Shown here: in pieces, positions 22,021 through 31,392 of the stretch
Numbering within the stretch: position 1 is the stretch's first letter
Layout of the letters: the number at the start of each line of letters is the position of its first letter
DNA from: Burkholderia latens
Lineage (GTDB): Bacteria; Pseudomonadota; Gammaproteobacteria; Burkholderiales; Burkholderiaceae
NCBI RefSeq assembly: GCF_001718795.1
Contig: NZ_CP013438.1
Coordinates: 2,275,577 to 2,339,576, forward strand
Direction: 5' to 3'
DNA length: 64,000 nt
Position numbers and translations under genes: made by a program
Notes under the pieces: generated by a model
The model's input: the letters and a program-made list of their open reading frames with translations, nothing else
Databases searched by the model: none
Told to the model about the DNA's origin: nothing

Positions 22021-23169
22021 ATGGCGAGCATCTCGATGCGGCGCGTGCAGAAAGCGTATGGCGACCACGCGCCGGTCATTCGCGACGTCGATCTGGAGAT
22101 CGGCGCGCATGAGTTCTGCGTGTTCCTCGGTCCGTCCGGCTGCGGGAAGTCGACGTTGCTGCGCATGATCGCGGGCCTCGAGGACCTGACCGACGGCGAA
22201 CTGTCGATCGACGGCCGTCGCGTCGACGACGTTCCGGCCGCCGAGCGCGGCGTCGCGATGGTGTTCCAGAGCTACGCGCTGTTTCCGCACATGACGGTCT
22301 ACGAGAACATGGCGTTCGGGCTGAAGCTCGCGCGCGTGCCGAAGGCGGAGATCGACCGCAAGGTGCGCGACGCCGCGCGGATCCTGCAACTCGATACGCT
22401 GCTCGACCGCAAGCCGAAAGCGCTGTCCGGCGGCCAGCGGCAGCGCGTCGCGATCGGCCGCGCGATCGTGCGCGAGCCCGGCGTGTTCCTGTTCGACGAA
22501 CCGCTGTCGAACCTCGACGCGGCGCTGCGCGGCCAGACCCGCGTCGAGATCGCGAAGCTGCACCGGCAGTTCGAGCGCGCGAGCGTCGTCTATGTGACGC
22601 ACGACCAGACCGAAGCGATGACGCTCGCCGACAAGATCGTGCTGCTGCACGCCGGCGCCGACACCGCGCAATACGGCAGCATCGCGCAGGTCGGCGCGCC
22701 GCTCGATCTCTATCATCACCCGGCGAGCCGCTTCGTCGCCGGCTTCATCGGCTCGCCGCGGATGAACTTCCTGCCGGCCGTGGTCGCCGCGTGCGACGCG
22801 CAGCGCACGACCGTCACCGTCTTGCCGTCCGGCGAAACGTTCACGCTGCCGCGCGACGGCTCCGCGCTCGCGCCGGGCGCGGCCGTCACGCTCGGCATCC
22901 GCCCCGAACACCTGACGCTCGGCGCCGCGCACGACGCGACGACGCTCGCGCGCGACGTCGCGCTCGTCGAACGGCTCGGCGAGCAGACCTACGTGCACCT
23001 CGACCAGCCCGGCGGCACACCGCTAATCGCGAAAGTGCCCGGCGATGCCGCCATCCGCACCGGCGAGCGCGTGCATGCGCATGCGCCGGCTGCGGCCTGT
23101 CATCTGTTCACCGAAGACGGCCGCGCGGTGCCCGCGTGCGCCGCCCTTCCCGTCCACCATTACGCATAA
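22021..23169 (+). CDS. Sugar ABC transporter ATP-binding protein, MalK/UgpC type (CUT1)
   Basis: This 382-residue protein has a Walker A motif FLGPSGCGKSTLLRMIAG, Q-loop MVFQSYALFPHMTV, signature ALSGGQRQRVAIGRAIV and Walker B VFLFDEPLSNLDA. A C-terminal OB-fold (MalK regulatory) domain follows, with GIRPEHLTLG. It starts at 22021; upstream in-frame starts overlap the operator. It lies 9 bp before the beta-galactosidase gene, and its partner binding protein and two permeases follow in the same operon. It is the energy unit for uptake of a galacto-oligosaccharide, by inference. Confidence 0.92.
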   Translation: MASISMRRVQKAYGDHAPVIRDVDLEIGAHEFCVFLGPSGCGKSTLLRMIAGLEDLTDGELSIDGRRVDDVPAAERGVAMVFQSYALFPHMTVYENMAFGLKLARVPKAEIDRKVRDAARILQLDTLLDRKPKALSGGQRQRVAIGRAIVREPGVFLFDEPLSNLDAALRGQTRVEIAKLHRQFERASVVYVTHDQTEAMTLADKIVLLHAGADTAQYGSIAQVGAPLDLYHHPASRFVAGFIGSPRMNFLPAVVAACDAQRTTVTVLPSGETFTLPRDGSALAPGAAVTLGIRPEHLTLGAAHDATTLARDVALVERLGEQTYVHLDQPGGTPLIAKVPGDAAIRTGERVHAHAPAAACHLFTEDGRAVPACAALPVHHYA

Positions 23170-23178
23170 GGATCGGGC

Positions 23179-25170
23179 ATGCGCCTCGGAGTCTGTTACT
23201 ACCCGGAACACTGGCCGGAATCGATGTGGGCCGACGACGCCCGCCGGATGAAGGCACTCGGCATCGCGCAGGTGCGAATCGCCGAATTCGCATGGAGCCG
23301 CATGGAGCCGTCGCCCGGCGAATACGACTGGGGCTGGCTCGACCGCGCGGTCGACGTGCTCGGCGCGGCCGGTCTCGAGATCGTGATGTGCACGCCGACC
23401 GCGACGCCGCCGAAGTGGCTCGTCGACCGTCATCCGGACATTCTCGCGATCGGCGCGGACGGCCAGCCGCGCAGGTTCGGCTCGCGCCGCCATTACGACT
23501 TCTCGTCGCCGACTTATCTGGAGGCGTCGCACCGGATCTGCACCGCGGTGGCCGAACGCTACGGCCGCCATCCGGCCGTCCGCTACTGGCAGACCGACAA
23601 CGAGCTCGGCTGCCATCAGACGGTCGTCAGCTACTCGCCGGCCGCACTCGTGCGCTTCCGCGAATGGCTGAAGGCGCGCTACGGCACGATCGACGCGCTG
23701 AACCGCGCGTGGGGCACCGTGTTCTGGAGCATGGAATACCGGCATTTCGATGAAGTGGATGCGCCGGTCGGCACCGTGACCGAAGCGCATCCGTCGCACC
23801 GCCTCGACTACCGGCGCTTCGCGTCGGACGAGCTCGCGCGCTATCACCGGATGCAGGTCGACGTGATCCGCGCGCATTCGCCGGACCGGCCCGTCGCGCA
23901 CAACTTCATGCAACTGTTCACGGAGTTCGACCACTACGAAGTGGCGCGCGACCTCGACGTCGCGACGTGGGACAGCTATCCGCTCGGCGCACTCGAAGAG
24001 CTGTGGTTCGCGCCGGACGTGAAGGCGCGCTGGCTGCGCACCGGCCACCCGGATTTTGCGTCGTTCAATCACGATCTGTATCGCGGCATGTCGAAACTGC
24101 CGTTCTGGGTGATGGAACAGCAGCCCGGCCCGGTGAACTGGGCGCACTGGAACCCCGCGCCGCTGCCTGGCATGGTGCGGCTGTGGAGCTGGGAAGCGTT
24201 CGCGCACGGCGCCGGCTGCGTGTCGTACTTCCGCTGGCGGCAGGCGCCGTTCGCGCAGGAGCAGATGCATGCGGGCCTGCACACGCCCGACGACAGGCTC
24301 GACGAAGGCGGCCGCGAAGCGCAGCGCGTCGCGCAGGAAATCGAGGCCGTGCTCGATGCCGGCGCGGAGGCCGACCCGAGCGGCCCGGTGCGCGCGCCCG
24401 TTGCGCTGGTGTTCGACTACGAGGCGAAGTGGCTTTTCGAAGTGCAGCCGCAAGGCGCCGATTTTCACTATCCGCGTTTCGCGTTCGAGTACTACTCGGC
24501 GCTGCGTTCGCTCGGCCTCGACGTCGACATCGTTTCCGCGCATGCGCCGCTCGACGGCTACCGGCTCGTCGTCGTGCCGCCGCTGCCGATCGTGCCGGAC
24601 GACTTCGCGACGCGCGTCGCCGCATCGGGCGCGCACGTGGTCTTCGGCCCGCGCACCGGTTCGAAGACCGCCGACCTGCAGATTCCGCCGACGCTGCCGC
24701 CCGGCCCGCTCGTATCGCTGCTGCCGGTGCGCGTGTGGCGCGTCGAATCGCTGCGGCCGAACGTGACCGCGCGAATCGACGGCACGTTGCGCGACGGCTC
24801 GCCGCTCGCCGGCGACGCACGTCACTGGCGCGACCTCGTCGAACTGCACGACGGCGCACGCAGTGTCGTGCGTGCGCGCTTCGCCGACGGTCACCCGGCC
24901 TGCGTGTCGCACGGCGCGCTGCACTACTGGGCCGCGCTGTTCGACGACGCGACCACCGCGCGCCTGTTCGCCGACGTCGCGGCCGAAGCCGGCCTCGCGC
25001 CGACGCCGCTCGGCGACGGCGTGCGCGTGAGCCGGCGCGGCGGACTGACGTACGTATTCAACTACGGCAGCACACCGCACACGATCGACGCGGTGCCGCC
25101 GTCCGCGTTCGTGGTGGGCGCCGCGCAGGTCGAGCCGCAAGGCGTCGCCGTGTATCGAAGCCGTTCGTAG
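23179..25170 (+). CDS. GH42 beta-galactosidase
   Basis: This 663-residue enzyme is a glycoside hydrolase of family 42. The start [20 protein letters not shown] is characteristic. The acid/base is E142 in [11 protein letters not shown] and the nucleophile is E313 in [13 protein letters not shown]. An A4-type trimerisation domain and a C-terminal beta domain follow. There is no signal peptide, so it acts in the cytoplasm on imported galactosides, consistent with the ABC transporter genes on both sides. GH42 enzymes often prefer short plant galactan or galactoside fragments to lactose. Confidence 0.93.
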   Translation: MRLGVCYYPEHWPESMWADDARRMKALGIAQVRIAEFAWSRMEPSPGEYDWGWLDRAVDVLGAAGLEIVMCTPTATPPKWLVDRHPDILAIGADGQPRRFGSRRHYDFSSPTYLEASHRICTAVAERYGRHPAVRYWQTDNELGCHQTVVSYSPAALVRFREWLKARYGTIDALNRAWGTVFWSMEYRHFDEVDAPVGTVTEAHPSHRLDYRRFASDELARYHRMQVDVIRAHSPDRPVAHNFMQLFTEFDHYEVARDLDVATWDSYPLGALEELWFAPDVKARWLRTGHPDFASFNHDLYRGMSKLPFWVMEQQPGPVNWAHWNPAPLPGMVRLWSWEAFAHGAGCVSYFRWRQAPFAQEQMHAGLHTPDDRLDEGGREAQRVAQEIEAVLDAGAEADPSGPVRAPVALVFDYEAKWLFEVQPQGADFHYPRFAFEYYSALRSLGLDVDIVSAHAPLDGYRLVVVPPLPIVPDDFATRVAASGAHVVFGPRTGSKTADLQIPPTLPPGPLVSLLPVRVWRVESLRPNVTARIDGTLRDGSPLAGDARHWRDLVELHDGARSVVRARFADGHPACVSHGALHYWAALFDDATTARLFADVAAEAGLAPTPLGDGVRVSRRGGLTYVFNYGSTPHTIDAVPPSAFVVGAAQVEPQGVAVYRSRS

Positions 25171-25232
25171 CAACCGCCCCCGGCGCCCGCAGCGCCGGTC
25201 ACGCACAACGACACACAGGAATGGAGACACAC

Positions 25233-26492
25233 ATGACACATCGCCCCCTTCGCGTCGCCGCCCGGCTGGCGAGCGCCGCCGCCATCGCGTTCGCATCGTT
25301 CTGCGCCGCGGCGCCGGCCGACGCCGGCACGCTGACGATCAACATCGCGTTCAAGGGCGCCAGCCAGCGCGCCGTGTGGCAATCGACGATCGAGGCGTTC
25401 CACAAGGCTCATCCCGACATCGACGTGAAGCCCACCTTCGTCGACGAGGAAGCGTACAAGGTGCAGTTGCCCGCATGGCTCACGACCGTCGCGCCCGACG
25501 TCGTGAACTGGCATGCGGGCGAGCGGATGGCGTACTACGCGAAGCGCGGGCTGTTCGAGGATCTGAGCGGCGACTGGAAGAAGAACGGCTGGGATGCGAT
25601 GTACGCGTCGACGCGCAGCGCATCGTCGTACAACGGCAAGCAGTATGCGGCGCCGACCGTCTACTACTCGTGGGGGCTCTTCTATCGCAAGGATCTGTTC
25701 AGCAAGGTCGGCATCGCCGAAGAGCCGAAGACGTGGGATCAGTTTCTCGATGCATGCAAGAAGCTGAAGGCAGCCGGCATCACGCCGATCGCGGTCGGCG
25801 GCCGCGATGCATGGACGCTCGCCGGCTGGTTCGACTACCTCGATCTGCGCCTGAACGGCAACGCGTTCCACCAGCAGCTGATGGCCGGCGACGTGCCGTA
25901 CACCGATCCGCGCGTGAAGAAGGTCTACACGACGTGGAAATCGCTGATCGATTCGGGCTACTTCATCGACAACGCGCTGTCCTACGATCTCGACGGCGCG
26001 CAGCCGTTCCTGTTCCAGGGCAAGGCCGCGATGATGTTGATGGGCACGTTCATCGCGGCCGGCTTTCCGCCGAACGTGAAGCAGGAGATGGGCTATTACC
26101 GCTTCCCGATCATCGACGCGAAGGTGCCGACCGCCGAGGACGGCCCCGTCGAATCGCTGCACATCCCGACCAAGGCGAAGAACAAGGCCGACGCGCACAC
26201 GTTCCTCGCGTTCGTCGAAACGCCCGAGATCGGCGCGAAGCTCGCCGAAGGGCTCGGCTCGCTGTCGGCCAACAGCAAATCGCCGGAGCCGGCCGATCCG
26301 ATCTCGCGGATCGGCTTCCGGATTCTTGCGGACACCAAAGGCGGTGTCGCGCAGTTCTACGACCGCGACATGACGAAGGAAATGGCCGACGAAGGGATGA
26401 AGGGAATGCAGCAGTTCGTCGCGAATCCCGCGCAGCTCGATAGCGTCCTCGCGCAGCTCGAGCAGACCCGCAAGCGGATCTACAAGAAATAA
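25233..26492 (+). CDS. Extracellular sugar-binding protein of the CUT1 transporter
   Basis: This 419-residue type 1 solute-binding protein has a signal peptide ending near APADAGTLTINIAFKG. The ATG at 25233 is taken because GGAG lies six to seven bases before it; an earlier ATG at 25221 directly abuts its purine tract. Typical features include AFHKAHPDIDVKPTF and the aromatic-rich binding region TVYYSWGLFYRKDLF. It lies after the beta-galactosidase and before the permeases. A GC hairpin just after its stop may raise the amount of its message. Confidence 0.9.
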   Translation: MTHRPLRVAARLASAAAIAFASFCAAAPADAGTLTINIAFKGASQRAVWQSTIEAFHKAHPDIDVKPTFVDEEAYKVQLPAWLTTVAPDVVNWHAGERMAYYAKRGLFEDLSGDWKKNGWDAMYASTRSASSYNGKQYAAPTVYYSWGLFYRKDLFSKVGIAEEPKTWDQFLDACKKLKAAGITPIAVGGRDAWTLAGWFDYLDLRLNGNAFHQQLMAGDVPYTDPRVKKVYTTWKSLIDSGYFIDNALSYDLDGAQPFLFQGKAAMMLMGTFIAAGFPPNVKQEMGYYRFPIIDAKVPTAEDGPVESLHIPTKAKNKADAHTFLAFVETPEIGAKLAEGLGSLSANSKSPEPADPISRIGFRILADTKGGVAQFYDRDMTKEMADEGMKGMQQFVANPAQLDSVLAQLEQTRKRIYKK

Positions 26493-26503
26493 CCGTATGA
26501 CCC

Positions 26504-26525
26504 CGGCGGCGGCCGCGTGCCGCCG
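26504..26525 (+). promoter_or_regulatory. Intercistronic hairpin after the binding-protein gene
   Basis: CGGCGGC and GCCGCCG can pair around an 8-nt loop between the binding protein stop and the first permease start. No T-run follows, so it is not a full terminator. Such hairpins often protect the upstream part of sugar ABC messages; that role is inferred. Confidence 0.45.
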
Positions 26526-26546
26526 CGTCCGCCCAGGAGGCTTGCC

Positions 26547-27491
26547 GTGTCCAGTCCGATCACGTCCAGACCCGTCGAAACGGCTGCCGCATTGCCGGGT
26601 CGCGGCTCATCCGCAGCACGATCCGCCCGCCGCCCGTCGCCGGCCGTGCGGCGACAACGCCGCGCCGCGTGGCTCTTTCTCGCGCCGGCGTGCGCAATGG
26701 TTGCCGTCTATGTGATCTGGCCGATCCTGTCGACGCTGTGGCTGAGCCTCTGCAACTGGGACGGAATGACCGAGCGCACGTTCGTCGGTCTCGCGAACTA
26801 TGCCGAGCTGCTGCAGGCGCCGACGTTCTACACCGCGCTGCGCAACAACGTGATCTGGCTCGCGCTGTTCATGCTCGCGCCGCCGCTCGGCCTCGCGCTC
26901 GCGCTGTACCTGAACCAGGCGGTCGCCGGCATCCGGCTCGTGAAGTCGCTGTTCTTCGCGCCGTTCGTGCTGTCCGGCGTGGTCGTCGGGCTGATCTTCT
27001 CGTGGTTCTACGACCCGACGTTCGGCCTGCTCGCACTGATCGCCGGGCATGGGATTCCGGTGCTCGGCGATGCGCGCTACGCGACGTTCGGCATCGTGTT
27101 CGCCGCGCTGTGGCCGCAAACCGCGTATTGCATGATCCTGTACCTGACCGGCCTCACGTCGGTGAATCCGGAACAGATCGAAGCGGCGCGGATGGAAGGC
27201 GCGCGCGGCTTCGCGCTGCTGTGGCACGTCGTGCTGCCGCAACTGCGGCCGACCACGTTCATGGCGATCGTCGTCACCGTGATCGGCGCGCTGCGCAGCT
27301 TCGACCTGATCTCCGTGATGACGGGCGGCGGCCCGTTCGAGAGCTCGACCGTGCTCGCTTATTACATGTACGACCAGGCGATCAAGTACTACCGGCTCGG
27401 CTATTCCGCGTCGATCGCGGTCGTGCTGTTCGCGATCATGCTCGTCTACATCGCGTTCCAGTTGCGCCGCATGCTGCGCAACGAGCAGTGA
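26547..27491 (+). CDS. Sugar ABC transporter permease 1 (CUT1, MalF-like)
   Basis: This 314-residue membrane protein has about six hydrophobic segments. Its EAA loop reads IEAARMEGARGFALLWHVVLPQLRP, the contact site for the ATPase. I chose the GTG at 26547 because a perfect AGGAGG lies six bases before it; the earlier in-frame GTG at 26517 has no such site. It is followed 21 bp later by the second permease. Substrate is inferred from the beta-galactosidase in the operon. Confidence 0.9.
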   Translation: MSSPITSRPVETAAALPGRGSSAARSARRPSPAVRRQRRAAWLFLAPACAMVAVYVIWPILSTLWLSLCNWDGMTERTFVGLANYAELLQAPTFYTALRNNVIWLALFMLAPPLGLALALYLNQAVAGIRLVKSLFFAPFVLSGVVVGLIFSWFYDPTFGLLALIAGHGIPVLGDARYATFGIVFAALWPQTAYCMILYLTGLTSVNPEQIEAARMEGARGFALLWHVVLPQLRPTTFMAIVVTVIGALRSFDLISVMTGGGPFESSTVLAYYMYDQAIKYYRLGYSASIAVVLFAIMLVYIAFQLRRMLRNEQ

Positions 27492-27512
27492 CCTCCCCGG
27501 AGTTCATTCATC

Positions 27513-28364
27513 ATGTTTCCGACACCCATTGCCCACTGGAAGCCGGTATCTCGCCGGCTGTACAAGCTGTCGCTGCCCGTCGCGCTCGTGATCTGGCTGC
27601 TGCCGTTGATCGCAGTGTTCGTCACGTCGGTGCGCTCCACCGAGGAGCTGGTCGAAGGCCACTATTGGGGCTGGCCGCGGCACTTCTCGATGATCGAGAA
27701 CTATCGCGATGCGCTGACCACGTCGCCGATGCTCCATTACTTCTGGAACAGCGTGCAGATCACGGTGCCGTCGGTCATCGGTTCGATCGCACTCGCGGCA
27801 ATGGCCGGGTTCGCGCTCGCGACTTACCGGTTTCGCGGAAACGCGGCGTTGTTCGGGACGTTCGTCGCCGGCAATTTCGTGCCGGTCCAGGTGCTGATGA
27901 TTCCGGTCCGCGATCTGTCGCTGAGGCTCGGCGTGTTCAATACGGTCGAGGCGCTAATCCTGTTTCACGTCGCGTTTCAGACCGGGTTCTGCACGCTGTT
28001 CCTGCGCAACTTCATCAAGCAGTTGCCGTTCGAACTGATCGAGGCGGCGCGGATCGAAGGCGCGGGCGAGTGGACGGTGTTCTGGCGGATCGTGCTGCCG
28101 TTGATCCGGCCGGCGCTGGCCGCGCTCGCGATTCTCGTGTTCACGTTCGTGTGGAACGATTACTTCTGGGCGCTGTGCCTCACGCAAGGCGACGAGGCCG
28201 CGCCGATCACGGCGGGCGTGGCGGCGTTGAAGGGGCAATGGACGACGTCGTGGAACCTCGTTTCGGCCGGATCGATTCTCGCCGCACTTCCGTCGGTCGC
28301 GATGTTCTTCGCGATGCAGAAGCATTTCGTCGCGGGGCTCACGTTCGGGGCCACCAAGGGTTGA
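27513..28364 (+). CDS. Sugar ABC transporter permease 2 (CUT1, MalG-like)
   Basis: This 283-residue protein has six hydrophobic segments. The EAA loop is LIEAARIEGAGEWTVFWRIVLPLIRP, and the C-terminal region FVWNDYFWALCLT is usual for MalG-type permeases. It is the last gene of the galactoside operon. A strong intrinsic terminator follows 50 bp downstream, so the operon runs from the ATPase to here. Confidence 0.9.
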   Translation: MFPTPIAHWKPVSRRLYKLSLPVALVIWLLPLIAVFVTSVRSTEELVEGHYWGWPRHFSMIENYRDALTTSPMLHYFWNSVQITVPSVIGSIALAAMAGFALATYRFRGNAALFGTFVAGNFVPVQVLMIPVRDLSLRLGVFNTVEALILFHVAFQTGFCTLFLRNFIKQLPFELIEAARIEGAGEWTVFWRIVLPLIRPALAALAILVFTFVWNDYFWALCLTQGDEAAPITAGVAALKGQWTTSWNLVSAGSILAALPSVAMFFAMQKHFVAGLTFGATKG

Positions 28365-28416
28365 GCGCGCGGCACCGGTCGCGCGGCCGGATCTCTCTCC
28401 TCTTCATCGAGAGGTT

Positions 28417-28442
28417 GCCCGCTTCGGCGGGCTTTTTTTTTT
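28417..28442 (+). terminator. Intrinsic terminator of the galactoside operon
   Basis: The stem GCCCGC/GCGGGC with a stable TTCG loop is followed by ten consecutive T residues. It lies 53 bp after the last permease stop. Confidence 0.9.
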
Positions 28443-28502
28443 CTCGATGCGGTGCAGGCTCGTCATGCGCGCCCGGCACCATCACGCGGCTTACGCGCCG
28501 CG

Positions 28503-28691
28503 TCAACGGCAAGTCAGCTCGACGGTCAGGATTTCGAACCCGGGGTCGGCGTGCTGGTTCGCCACCTTGACCGCTTCGTCATAGGACAGAAACGACGCGG
28601 CGTCCTCGATCACGGGTGCGATGCCGATATCGCCGTCCTCGGCGGTACAGAGGAACTGCTCCCCGGTCTTCACAACATAAATGGTTGCCAT
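28503..28691 (-). CDS. Small conserved-looking hypothetical protein
   Basis: This 62-residue acidic protein starts MATIYVVKTGEQFLC, preceded by GGAGG at a good distance. I do not recognise the family. It has no membrane segment or signal peptide. The pattern YVVKTGEQFLCTAEDGD...SYDEAVKVANQHAD suggests a compact alpha/beta fold, possibly like the short DUF2188-type proteins, but that is only a guess. It lies alone between the galactoside terminator and the helicase gene, 85 bp downstream of the helicase stop. Confidence 0.7.
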   Translation of the reverse strand: MATIYVVKTGEQFLCTAEDGDIGIAPVIEDAASFLSYDEAVKVANQHADPGFEILTVELTCR

Positions 28692-28775
28692 GTGTCCCTC
28701 CATGATTTGCAGGGGGAACTTCCAGTCTAGCCGCCACGATGTCGTACGCAACCCCGACAGTCACATTGGCGAAAA

Positions 28776-30257
28776 TCAGGGCCGGCCTTTGCCGCGGCCG
28801 CCGGCGGGCTTGCCAGGCTTCCCGCCCGGCTTGCCAGGCCCCGCACCCGGCTTGCCCGCAGCTTTGCCGCCCGATTTCGCGCGCGGCTTTTGCACGCTGA
28901 ACGGGCTGCCGCTGATCACGTTCGCGCTTGCGCCGCCCGCGCCATTGCCCGGAGCCGTCGTCCGCTGCGCCGCCGGCTTGCGCTTCCCATCACCATTTTG
29001 CGCATGCGGCTTTTTGCCTGGCATCGGCCTGGGCGCCGGCTGCGCCTGCGGCACTTTCGGTTTCTTTGGCTTTTTCGGCTTCTTGATGATCTGCCCGGTC
29101 GCACTGGTTTCCGGCACCCGATGTTCGGCTTCGAAACCCGGCTCCTCTTCGCGACGCAGCGTCTGCCGGATCAGCGCTTCGATCGCGGCCAGTTGCGGGG
29201 CTTCGTCCGCGCACACGAGCGACACGGCCACACCGCTCGCGCCCGCACGACCGGTGCGGCCGATGCGATGCACGTAGTCCTGCGCGACGATCGGCAGATC
29301 GACGTTGATCACCAGCGGCAGGTCGTCGATATCGAGCCCGCGCGCCGCCACGTCCGTGGCGACCAGCATTTGCACGTCGCCGGCCTTGAAGCGCTCCAGC
29401 GCGCGCAATCGCGCGGGCTGCGGCTTGTCGCCGTGGATCGTGTCGACCGCATAGCCCGCGTCGTGCAACATCGCCGCGAGGTAGTCCACGCCCGCACGCG
29501 TCTTCACGAACACCAGCGCGTGCTCCCAGTTGTTCTCGCGCACCAGGTGCATGAAGAGGTCCGGCTTGTTCCGCTTGTCCACCGGCACGACCCATTGCTT
29601 GATCTTGCTGGCCGTCGCATTGGGCGGACTGACGCTGATATCGACCGGCTTGCGCAGAATGCTTGCCGCCATCGCGCGGATGTCGTCGGTGAACGTGGCG
29701 GAGAACAGCAGCGTCTGCCGCTGCGCCGGCAACGCGGCAAAGACGGCATTAAGCTCGCGCGCGAAGCCGAGATCGAGCATGCGGTCGGCTTCGTCGAGCA
29801 CCAGCGCCTGCACCTGATCGAACTGCACGGCGTTCTGGCGATTGAGATCCAGCAGCCGGCCCGGCGTGGCGACGAGCACGTCGACACCCTTGCGCAGCTT
29901 CATCATCTGCGGATTGATGCTCACGCCGCCGTAGGCGGCCAGGAAGCGCAAATCGAGGCCCTTGCCGTATGCGACGAAGCTTTGCAGCACCTGCTCCGCC
30001 AGTTCGCGCGTGGGCACCAGCACCAGAACACGCGCGCGGTTGCTGGACACGGCCGGCCCGTGTTGCACCAGCCGTTGCAGCAGCGGCAGCGCGAAACCGG
30101 CGGTCTTGCCGGTGCCGGTCTGTGCAGCAGCCATCACGTCCTTGCCGCCGAGCACGGCAGGAATCGCCTTGGCCTGCACCGGCGTAGGTGTCTGGTAATT
30201 GAGATCTCGCAGATTGCGCTGCAACGGCTCGATCAGGCCAAGCGAGGCAAAGGACAT
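28776..30257 (-). CDS. rhlE: DEAD-box ATP-dependent RNA helicase, RhlE type
   Basis: This 493-residue helicase has the complete motif set. These are the Q motif near residues 1-28 (FASLGL...TPTPVQ), motif I AAQTGTGKT (K51), motif Ia PTRELAE, motif II DEAD at 155-158, motif III SAT in LLFSATF, and motifs V-VI ARGLDIDDLP and HRIGRTGRAG. The last 100 or so residues are low-complexity Lys/Gly/Pro/Arg-rich, typical of an RNA-binding tail. It likely acts in rRNA or mRNA remodelling, including cold adaptation. It stands as a single gene with its own promoter. Confidence 0.92.
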   Translation of the reverse strand: MSFASLGLIEPLQRNLRDLNYQTPTPVQAKAIPAVLGGKDVMAAAQTGTGKTAGFALPLLQRLVQHGPAVSSNRARVLVLVPTRELAEQVLQSFVAYGKGLDLRFLAAYGGVSINPQMMKLRKGVDVLVATPGRLLDLNRQNAVQFDQVQALVLDEADRMLDLGFARELNAVFAALPAQRQTLLFSATFTDDIRAMAASILRKPVDISVSPPNATASKIKQWVVPVDKRNKPDLFMHLVRENNWEHALVFVKTRAGVDYLAAMLHDAGYAVDTIHGDKPQPARLRALERFKAGDVQMLVATDVAARGLDIDDLPLVINVDLPIVAQDYVHRIGRTGRAGASGVAVSLVCADEAPQLAAIEALIRQTLRREEEPGFEAEHRVPETSATGQIIKKPKKPKKPKVPQAQPAPRPMPGKKPHAQNGDGKRKPAAQRTTAPGNGAGGASANVISGSPFSVQKPRAKSGGKAAGKPGAGPGKPGGKPGKPAGGRGKGRP

Positions 30258-30390
30258 GGGCGTATTCCGGGCTAAAACCGCAATTCTAGCGGGTGCCGCG
30301 CCGAGCGCAGCGCACTCGGCGACCCGCGAGCGAGCCCGTTCCGCGATCTCGCACTGCCCCCCGGCCGCGCGCGATGCCGATCGCCGCCGC

Positions 30391-31293
30391 TCAGTGCGAC
30401 GCCCCGAACAGCTGGATCACGAGACCGCGCAGCCAGCGGTTGCCGGCCTCATGGTGATATCGCGCATGCCAATGCTGCCGTACCGCGAACCCGTCGACCG
30501 GGATCGGGCATCCATGAACCGCCAGATCGCTGGCCTGAGCGAGCGTCTCTCCGATATGACGCGGCAGCGTCGTGATCAGGTCGGTGCTCTGAACGATCGC
30601 GCCCAGCCCCAGAAAGCCAGGCAGCTCAAGCACCACGTCGCGCTCGATACGCGCGTGCCGCAGCGCCTGTTCGAGGAGCTGCGCGCCGGTTCCGGCGGTA
30701 ATCGCGACGTGTCCTTCCGAACGATACTGCTTCGCACCGAGGCGACCGCGAATCCTCGGGTGATGCCGGTTCGCCAGACATACCCAGTCCTGGTCGTACA
30801 GTTTCTGCTGATAGATGCCGCCGCCCAGCCACGGCACATAGCCGATCGCGAGATCCGCCTCGCCGGATTCGAGCGCGCGTTCGGTGTTGCCGTCGATGCG
30901 CGCGGCTTCCAGCCGAACGCCCGGCGCCTGCGCGCGCACGTGGGCCAGCAGGCGCGGCAGCAGCGTGATATGGCTTGCATCGGTCATGCAGATCCGGAAC
31001 CGCCGCTGGGCCGTCGCCGGATCGAACGCGATCTCCCACGCGGTGAAGCGGCGCAGCGATTCCAGAATCTCCCGGCACGGCCCGATCAGCGCGTCGGCCT
31101 GCGGCGTCGGCGCCATGCCGCCCGGCGTCCGGATGAACAACGGGTCGTGAAGATGTTCCCGCAAGCGCCCGAGCCAGATGCTGATCGTCGGCTGGCTCTG
31201 GCCAAGTTGCTCGGCAACGCGCGTGACGCTGCGCAGTTCGTACAGCAGATCGAAAAGCTGGAGCAGCTTCAGGTCGGGCAGGTCGGCGGTCAT
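30391..31293 (-). CDS. LysR-type regulator, divergent from the unknown-pathway operon
   Basis: This 300-residue LysR protein has the helix-turn-helix LLYELRSVTRVAEQLGQSQPTISIWLGRLREHL in part (residues about 16-50) and a C-terminal effector-binding domain. ATG 31293 is the conventional start; longer in-frame frames run through the divergent promoter. It is transcribed away from the ketopantoate-reductase-like gene, 99 bp apart. A T-N11-A type box, ATTG-N7-CAAT, lies between them, so it very likely controls the operon at 31393-35254. Its effector is unknown and probably is the pathway substrate. Confidence 0.88.
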   Translation of the reverse strand: MTADLPDLKLLQLFDLLYELRSVTRVAEQLGQSQPTISIWLGRLREHLHDPLFIRTPGGMAPTPQADALIGPCREILESLRRFTAWEIAFDPATAQRRFRICMTDASHITLLPRLLAHVRAQAPGVRLEAARIDGNTERALESGEADLAIGYVPWLGGGIYQQKLYDQDWVCLANRHHPRIRGRLGAKQYRSEGHVAITAGTGAQLLEQALRHARIERDVVLELPGFLGLGAIVQSTDLITTLPRHIGETLAQASDLAVHGCPIPVDGFAVRQHWHARYHHEAGNRWLRGLVIQLFGASH

Positions 31294-31302
31294 CGCATCG
31301 TT

Positions 31303-31317
31303 ATTGTCAATAGCAAT
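31303..31317. promoter_or_regulatory. LysR box ATTG-N7-CAAT
   Basis: This 15-bp interrupted palindrome contains the T-N11-A pattern of LysR sites. It lies 10 bp from the LysR start and 75 bp before the divergent operon. More ATTG/CAAT elements follow to about 31345. Confidence 0.6.
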
Positions 31318-31392
31318 GACGCCATTGTATCCATTGCATTGGCAGTATGAGCGGCGGCTCCTATCGTACGTCCATACGTCAAGGAGAAGCCG

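Noticed and set aside
26517..26546. Earlier GTG start for the first CUT1 permease
   Set aside because: No ribosome site there, whereas AGGAGG stands six bases before the GTG at 26547.
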